From NCBI RefSeq assembly GCF_042665155.1, contig NZ_JBHTCG010000022.1:79894-143893 (forward strand): a stretch of 64,000 bases of DNA, given 5' to 3'. Under the pieces are notes generated by a model that was not told where the DNA came from, did no database searches, and was given only the letters and a program-made list of their open reading frames with translations. Within the stretch, counting starts at the first letter, position 1, and each line of letters opens with the position of its first letter. The stretch comes from Sphaerisporangium rhizosphaerae (GTDB lineage Bacteria; Actinomycetota; Actinomycetes; Streptosporangiales; Streptosporangiaceae). This document shows, one piece after another, positions 59,594 to 64,000 of this stretch. Made by a program: the position numbers and the translations under genes.

Positions 59594-61069
59594 ATGCGAG
59601 AGATGGACGTGATGGCACTCGCCTTCCAGCTGGCGGTGGGGCTGGCCGCCGGGCTGGTCATCGGCTTCGCCCTCGCCCGGTCGCGGGCGGCCGCCCGGCT
59701 GGCCGGCGCCGAGAGCCGGCTCGCGCTGGCCGAGGCCCGCGCGCAGGCCGCCGACGAGAAGGTCGCCTACGTCGAGGAGCAGATGACCCAGCGCTTCCAG
59801 TCGCTGTCCAACCGGGCGCTGGACGTCAACAACCTGCGCTTCCTGGAGCTGGCCGAGAGCCGGTTCGCCGCCTCCAGGGCCGACGCCGCGGGCGACCTGG
59901 AGCAGCGCAGGCAGGCCGTCGAGAACCTGGTCGCCCCGCTGCGCGAGACCCTGGCCAAGGTGCAGGAGCAGCTCCGCGAGAGCGAGACGGGGCAGCGGGT
60001 GGCGCAGGCCGAGCTGGGCAAGCAGATGGAGTTCGTACGGCACAGCTCCGAGCAGCTCAAGGCGCAGACCGGCGCCCTGGTGCGCGCCCTGCGCCGCCCC
60101 GAGGCGCGCGGGCGCTGGGGCGAACTGCAACTGCGGCGGGTCGCCGAGATCGCGGGCATGGCGCGGTTCTGCGACTTCGACGAGCAGGCGTCCGCCGTGA
60201 CCGCCGACGGCGTCGTGCGGCCGGACATGGTGGTCCGCCTGGCGGGCGGCAAGAACATCGTCGTGGACTCCAAGGTGTCCCTGGCCGCCTACCTGGAGGC
60301 CGCGGAGGCCGCCGAGGCGGGGGCGCAGGAGGTCAGGCTGGACGCGCACGCCCGCCACCTGCGCGACCACGTCGACCGGCTGGCCGCCAAGACGTACTGG
60401 CAGGCGTTCAGCCCGGCCCCCGAGTTCGTGGTGCTCTTCATCCCCGGTGAGGCGTTCCTGGCACCGGCGCTCGAGCGCGACCCGGGGCTGCTGGAGTACG
60501 CCATGCGCAGGCGCGTGCACATCGCCACCCCGACGACACTGATCACCATGCTGCGCACCGCCCAGTACGCCTGGCAGCAGCAGGCGCTGAGCGAGAACGC
60601 CCGCGCGGTGTTCGACCTGGGCAAGGAGCTGTACGAGCGGCTCGGGGCGCTCGGCCGCAACGTCGACGCGGTGGGCAAGGCGCTCGGCCGGGCCGTCGTG
60701 GCCTACAACAAGACCGTCGGCTCGCTGGAGGGCCGCGTGCTCGTCACGGCGCGCAGGCTGAACGACCTGGGCGTGGTCGACGCCCCCCTCCCCCAGCCCG
60801 ACCTGGTGGAGGACCTCCCCCGCACCCCCTCCATGCCCGAGCTCATCGGCGAGGACCCCTTCCCCGGCGAAGCGGACGCGTCCCCCGACGGGGAACCGGA
60901 AGACGAGACCGGAATGCCGGGCGACGGCGAGCCGGCAGGCGAGGGGGGGACGCGGGGGGACGGCGGGCAGGGACGGGAGGCAGAGACGCCGCCAGCCGCT
61001 GGTGAAGAGACGGCAAGCACGTTCCCGGCCCCTCGCCTGAACGGTAAGTTGACGCGAGACTTGTCATGA
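59594..61069 (+). CDS. rmuC: DNA recombination protein RmuC
   Basis: A 491-residue RmuC-family protein, thought to limit recombination at inverted repeats. An N-terminal helix (LAVGLAAGLVIGFALARS) may anchor it to the membrane. A coiled coil spans about 35-150 and the nuclease-like core follows (RGRWGELQLRRVAEIAGM, DMVVRLAGGKNIVVDSKVSL, ARHLRDHVDRLAAKTYW, PEFVVLFIPGEAFL). The last ~80 residues are Glu/Gly/Asp-rich and disordered. The exact start is uncertain, with ATGs also at 59603 and 59612; the last has GAGAG eight bases upstream. Confidence 0.94.
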   Translation: MREMDVMALAFQLAVGLAAGLVIGFALARSRAAARLAGAESRLALAEARAQAADEKVAYVEEQMTQRFQSLSNRALDVNNLRFLELAESRFAASRADAAGDLEQRRQAVENLVAPLRETLAKVQEQLRESETGQRVAQAELGKQMEFVRHSSEQLKAQTGALVRALRRPEARGRWGELQLRRVAEIAGMARFCDFDEQASAVTADGVVRPDMVVRLAGGKNIVVDSKVSLAAYLEAAEAAEAGAQEVRLDAHARHLRDHVDRLAAKTYWQAFSPAPEFVVLFIPGEAFLAPALERDPGLLEYAMRRRVHIATPTTLITMLRTAQYAWQQQALSENARAVFDLGKELYERLGALGRNVDAVGKALGRAVVAYNKTVGSLEGRVLVTARRLNDLGVVDAPLPQPDLVEDLPRTPSMPELIGEDPFPGEADASPDGEPEDETGMPGDGEPAGEGGTRGDGGQGREAETPPAAGEETASTFPAPRLNGKLTRDLS

Positions 61070-61114
61070 GGCCGGCCGGAGCGGCCGTGGGGCCCGGGCC
61101 CGGAGGGGGCGGCG

Positions 61115-61657
61115 GTGGTGGCACAGGAGCGAGCGCGACCAGGGGTCAGGCTGACCGCCCGCGGTGCCGTGGCGCTCATTTTCGTCGCGACGCTCGCCTC
61201 CCGGCCGACCGGGTCGATGCTGGTCATCGGGCTGGTCTTCTGCGCCGCGTGCCTGGCCGCCGTCCTGCTCGTCCAGCCGCGTGACCTGCTCGCGCTGGTG
61301 GTCGCCCCGCCGCTGGTGTTCTTCGCCGCCACCCTGGTGAGCGCCCTGTTCGGCGGGTTCGGCGCGCCGTCGCTGCTCCAGGCGCTCGGTCTCGGCCTGT
61401 TCACCGGGCTGTCGGCCGCCGCGCCGTGGCTGTTCGGCGGCTCCGCGCTCGTGCTGGCCGTCGCCTGGTTCCGTGGGCTGCCCGACAACGTCAGCGAGCT
61501 GCGCGCCGAGCTGCGGGCCGGCCGCTCCACCTCCGCGGCCACCGCGGCCGGAGCTCCCCGCCGGGCCAGGCCGGGCGCCGAGCAGGGCTACGTCCCCGAG
61601 CCCGAGGGCTACTTCGAGCCCCGCGTGTACGGCACGCCACGAGAGCCCGAGGCCTGA
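61115..61657 (+). CDS. DUF6542-like membrane protein
   Basis: A 180-residue protein with three or four hydrophobic helices (AVALIFVATLAS, MLVIGLVFCAACLAAVLLV, LLALVVAPPLVFFAATLV, PWLFGGSALVLAVAWF) and an Arg/Ala-rich, Pro/Glu-rich cytoplasmic tail (about 125-180). The RPGVRLTARGAVALIF start and genomic setting beside ispH are those of the actinobacterial DUF6542 family, whose function is unknown. Tandem GTG codons at 61115 and 61118 are both possible starts, behind GGAGGGGGCGG. Confidence 0.78.
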   Translation: MVAQERARPGVRLTARGAVALIFVATLASRPTGSMLVIGLVFCAACLAAVLLVQPRDLLALVVAPPLVFFAATLVSALFGGFGAPSLLQALGLGLFTGLSAAAPWLFGGSALVLAVAWFRGLPDNVSELRAELRAGRSTSAATAAGAPRRARPGAEQGYVPEPEGYFEPRVYGTPREPEA

Positions 61658-61659
61658 CC

Positions 61660-62193
61660 GTGCGCGGGCGCCCGGCCGGGGTCATCGCCGTGGACGGGCC
61701 GTCGGGGTCGGGCAAGACGACGCTGGGCGGCGCGCTCGCCGGCGAGCTGGGCGCCACCCTCGTCCACATGGACGACCTGTACCCGGGCTGGGACGGGCTG
61801 CTCGGCGGCGCCGATCGGCTCGTCCGGTGGATCCTGCGCCCGCGCGCCGAGGGCCGTCCCGCCCGCTGGCGGCGCTACGACTGGACGCGGGGCGCGTACG
61901 CCGAGTGGCACGAGGTGCCCTCGCCGTCGCCGCTGGTGGTCGAGGGCGCCGGCGCGGGGTCCGTGGCGGCGGCGCCGTACCTCTCGCGCCTGATCTGGGT
62001 GGAGGCCCCGTCCGAGGTGCGCCGCACGCGGGCGCTGAGCCGCGACGGCGAGGCCTACCGCCCGCACTGGGAGCGCTGGGCCCGCCAGGAACGGGCCTAC
62101 TTCGCCGCCGAACGCGTGCGCGACCGCGCCGACCTGGTCATCGACACCTCGCTGGTGCCCGACGCGCTCGGCGCCGTCCTCGGCACCCGCTGA
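61660..62193 (+). CDS. Uridine kinase-like P-loop protein
   Basis: A 177-residue nucleoside kinase-like protein. The P-loop GPSGSGKTT is at 13-21, followed by VHMDDLYPGWDGL (the Asp typical of uridine/cytidine kinases), RRYDWTRGAYAEWHEV, VVEGAGAGS and WVEAPSEVRRTRALSRDG (lid region). The usual C terminus is shortened compared with Udk. GTG start at 61660, two bases after the preceding stop, so it is likely co-transcribed with the DUF6542-like gene. Substrate not proven. Confidence 0.85.
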   Translation: MRGRPAGVIAVDGPSGSGKTTLGGALAGELGATLVHMDDLYPGWDGLLGGADRLVRWILRPRAEGRPARWRRYDWTRGAYAEWHEVPSPSPLVVEGAGAGSVAAAPYLSRLIWVEAPSEVRRTRALSRDGEAYRPHWERWARQERAYFAAERVRDRADLVIDTSLVPDALGAVLGTR

Positions 62194-62221
62194 GCCCGCC
62201 TGCGGGAGGTGGAAAGGGCCG

Positions 62222-63196
62222 TCAGCGGGAGGCGGCGGGACGCAGGTCGCGGCGCAGCTCGTGGGGCAGGGCGAAGCGGACGTTCTCGGGGACCGACTCG
62301 ACCTCCTCGACGTCGCCGAAGCCGCGCTCGGCCAGCCGGGCCAGCACGCCCTCGACCAGCTCTTCGGGCACCGAGGCGCCGCTGGTGACGCCGACCGTGG
62401 TGACGCCCTCCAGCCAGGCGTCCTGGATGAAGGAGGCGTTGTCCACCAGATAGGAGGCGTCGGCTCCGGCGTCCTTGGCGACCTCGACCAGGCGCTTGGA
62501 GTTGGAGGAGTTGGTGGAGCCGACGACGATGACGAGCTGCGCCTCGCGCGCGATCTCCTTGACCGCGACCTGGCGGTTCTGCGTGGCGTAGCAGATGTCG
62601 TCGCTCGGCGGGTCGATGAGGTTCGGGAAGCGCTCGCGCAGACGGGTCACCGTCTCGTTGGTCTCGTCGACCGACAGCGTGGTCTGGGACAGCCAGACGA
62701 GCCGCTCGGGGTCGCGCACCTGGACCCGGCCGACCCCGTCGAGGCCGTCGACGAGCTGGATGTGCTCGGGGGCCTCACCCGCGGTGCCCTCGACCTCCTC
62801 GTGGCCCTCGTGGCCGATGAGCAGGATGTCGTAGTCCTTGGCGGCGAAGCGCTTGGCCTCGTTGTGGACCTTGGTGACCAGCGGGCAGGTGGCGTCGATC
62901 GTCTTCAGCGACCGCCGGGCGGCCTCCTCGTGGACGGCCGGGGCCACGCCGTGGGCGGAGAAGACGACGATGGCGCCCTCGGGGACCTCCTCGGTCTCCT
63001 CCACGAAGACCGCGCCGCGCTCTTCGAGCGTCTTGACGACGTGGGTGTTGTGCACGATCTGCTTACGGACGTAGATGGGGGCGCCGTAGCGGTCCAGAGC
63101 CTTCTCGACGGCCTGCACGGCGCGGTCGACCCCCGCGCAGTAACCGCGTGGCTTGGCCACCAGGACACGTCGGCTCGCAGAGGTCTCCGAAATCAT
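62222..63196 (-). CDS. ispH: 4-hydroxy-3-methylbut-2-enyl diphosphate reductase
   Basis: The last enzyme of the MEP isoprenoid pathway, a [4Fe-4S] protein converting HMBPP to IPP and DMAPP. The 324-residue length is standard. The three cluster cysteines are Cys20 (GYCAGVDRAV), Cys104 (DATCPLV) and Cys202 (DICYATQNRQ). Substrate-binding His49, His82 and His132 with Glu134 (GHEGHEEVEG) and the TNSSNS loop are present. I start at the ATG at 63196; in-frame sequence further upstream lacks family features. Divergent from the protein at 63384. Confidence 0.97.
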   Translation of the reverse strand: MISETSASRRVLVAKPRGYCAGVDRAVQAVEKALDRYGAPIYVRKQIVHNTHVVKTLEERGAVFVEETEEVPEGAIVVFSAHGVAPAVHEEAARRSLKTIDATCPLVTKVHNEAKRFAAKDYDILLIGHEGHEEVEGTAGEAPEHIQLVDGLDGVGRVQVRDPERLVWLSQTTLSVDETNETVTRLRERFPNLIDPPSDDICYATQNRQVAVKEIAREAQLVIVVGSTNSSNSKRLVEVAKDAGADASYLVDNASFIQDAWLEGVTTVGVTSGASVPEELVEGVLARLAERGFGDVEEVESVPENVRFALPHELRRDLRPAASR

Positions 63197-63383
63197 GTGC
63201 TCATGGTATGTGCTCTCGCCGTCCTGGGTGGCCGTGGGCCCGGGTTCCGGCGGCACGCACGGTATATCTGCTTTCCTATGCTTGGGTGCGTGTGCGACGG
63301 CCCTGTCCGTCCGCCCCTTGACCTCATGCGGTCCAGTCCGATGAGACTGGTCGTCCAATATCAGACCCTCTGAGGGAGCCGGC

Positions 63384-64000
63384 ATGTCACTGACCGACAT
63401 CGTCCGCACCATAGCCAAAAACGTCCGGCAAACCGTCACAGACCCCCGGGAACTCAAGGAGAAGGCCAAGGACCTGCCGCTCAACGTGCTGCAGACCGCG
63501 CTCAGCGGGGTCGGGCAGGCCCTGATGCTGAGCGACCGCGTCCGCACGGGCATCAAGCGGCTCATCAGCGACGACGACAAGGCCGCCGCCGACGAGCGGG
63601 GCTCCGGCGTGACCTCCCCGCAGGTCGTCATGGACGAGCGCGAGGAGCGGGAGGAGAAGCCCGCCAGGCGCGAGCCGGTCATCTTCGCCCCCCGGCCCAG
63701 GGTGTCCGCCGACCACCAGAACGGCGCGGCCGCCAAGCCCTCGGACGGCGCCGCCACCACGGCCTCGACCACCGCCCCGACCACGGCCGCGTCCGCGGCT
63801 CCCGCCGAGGCCGCGCCCCCGGCTCCCGTCGCGAAGCCCGCCGCCGGGACCCCTGCCCCGGCCGCCGCGGAACCGGCCGCCGCCGAGCCCGCCACGGAGC
63901 CCGCCACCGCGGAGTCCGCTGTCACCGAGCCCGCTGCCACGACCGCGGAACCCGCCGCCGCCACCGCCTACATCCCGTTCGCCAGCGGACCGCGCAACTG
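63384..64000 (+). CDS. Ala/Pro/Thr-rich protein, possibly lipid-droplet-associated (partial)
   Basis: The gene runs off the right edge; 205 codons are visible. The first ~60 residues are an amphipathic helical region (SLTDIVRTIAKNVRQTVTDP...LQTALSGVGQALMLSDR). The remainder is low complexity, dominated by Ala, Pro, Glu and Thr with EPAT/AEPA-type repeats. Actinobacterial ispH genes are often neighboured by a protein annotated as lipid-droplet-associated, and the amphipathic N terminus fits, but this is a tentative assignment. ATG at 63384 follows GAGGGAGCC. Confidence 0.65.
   Translation, partial: MSLTDIVRTIAKNVRQTVTDPRELKEKAKDLPLNVLQTALSGVGQALMLSDRVRTGIKRLISDDDKAAADERGSGVTSPQVVMDEREEREEKPARREPVIFAPRPRVSADHQNGAAAKPSDGAATTASTTAPTTAASAAPAEAAPPAPVAKPAAGTPAPAAAEPAAAEPATEPATAESAVTEPAATTAEPAAATAYIPFASGPRN

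Noticed and set aside
62222..63964. 580-codon version of ispH
   Set aside because: The extra N-terminal part is the complement of the divergent Ala/Pro-rich gene at 63384; IspH has a standard length from 63196.

Overview
The window is very GC-rich with almost no AT-rich coding sequence, uses GTG starts freely, and carries mshB (mycothiol biosynthesis), two succinate dehydrogenases of actinobacterial type, a SpoIIE-type phosphatase and a TcpC/TcpD/TcpE-like transfer locus. This points to a filamentous or soil actinomycete. A member of the Streptosporangiales or a relative is my best guess, but the rank is inference. No rRNA, tRNA, intact insertion sequence, integrase or CRISPR array was seen.

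Layout. 1-11.6 kb: mixed housekeeping and metabolic genes: metallo-beta-lactamase-fold hydrolase, small HExxH protein, flavin reductase, repeat-rich membrane protein, MshB, secreted or cytosolic DPP-IV-like peptidase, secreted CBM2-pectinesterase, and a heterodimeric ABC exporter with one degenerate ATP site. 11.7-23.7 kb: an accessory-looking stretch of small regulator/enzyme pairs (HTH + Clp-N protein, DUF2975 + Cro-type HTH, aldo/keto reductase + TetR, quinone oxidoreductase + TetR, MFS transporter, TetR + thioesterase). Several of these have clear paired palindromic operators in their promoters. Scattered through it, all on the minus strand, are four intact copies and one broken copy of a tiny gene. 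Each intact copy encodes a 38-42 residue peptide made of three 11-residue repeats with the core AGTTWD, behind a conserved structured 5' leader. This multicopy peptide family is the most novel item in the window; it looks like a peptide precursor, although no modifying enzyme lies nearby.

23.9-38.3 kb: amidase, nucleotidyltransferase, then central energy metabolism. A minus-strand sdhC-sdhA-sdhB operon (cytochrome b558 type) is followed by a divergent LysR regulator, a translationally coupled phosphatase/histidine kinase/response-regulator trio, and a second, plus-strand succinate dehydrogenase. The membrane anchor of the second enzyme carries Cys/His residues like those of mycobacterial Sdh1, which has been reported to hold a Rieske-type cluster.

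38.4-56.2 kb: a large minus-strand block. Three surface or membrane low-complexity proteins and a Nudix hydrolase lie downstream of a type IV secretion-like locus: a TcpC-like protein, a TcpD-like small membrane protein, a 1090-residue fusion of a TcpE-like membrane domain to a MinD-like ATPase, a VirB4-like ATPase, a VirB6-like polytopic protein, a VirB8-like bitopic protein and a transglycosylase-NlpC/P60 wall hydrolase. No relaxase, FtsK/TcpA coupling ATPase or oriT is visible, so this may be a domesticated secretion or envelope machine rather than a mobile element.

56.8-64.0 kb: core chromosome. A membrane Ser/Thr kinase diverges from the secretion locus, followed by ychF, rmuC, a DUF6542-like membrane protein, a uridine-kinase-like P-loop protein, ispH and the start of an Ala/Pro/Thr-rich protein that runs off the window.
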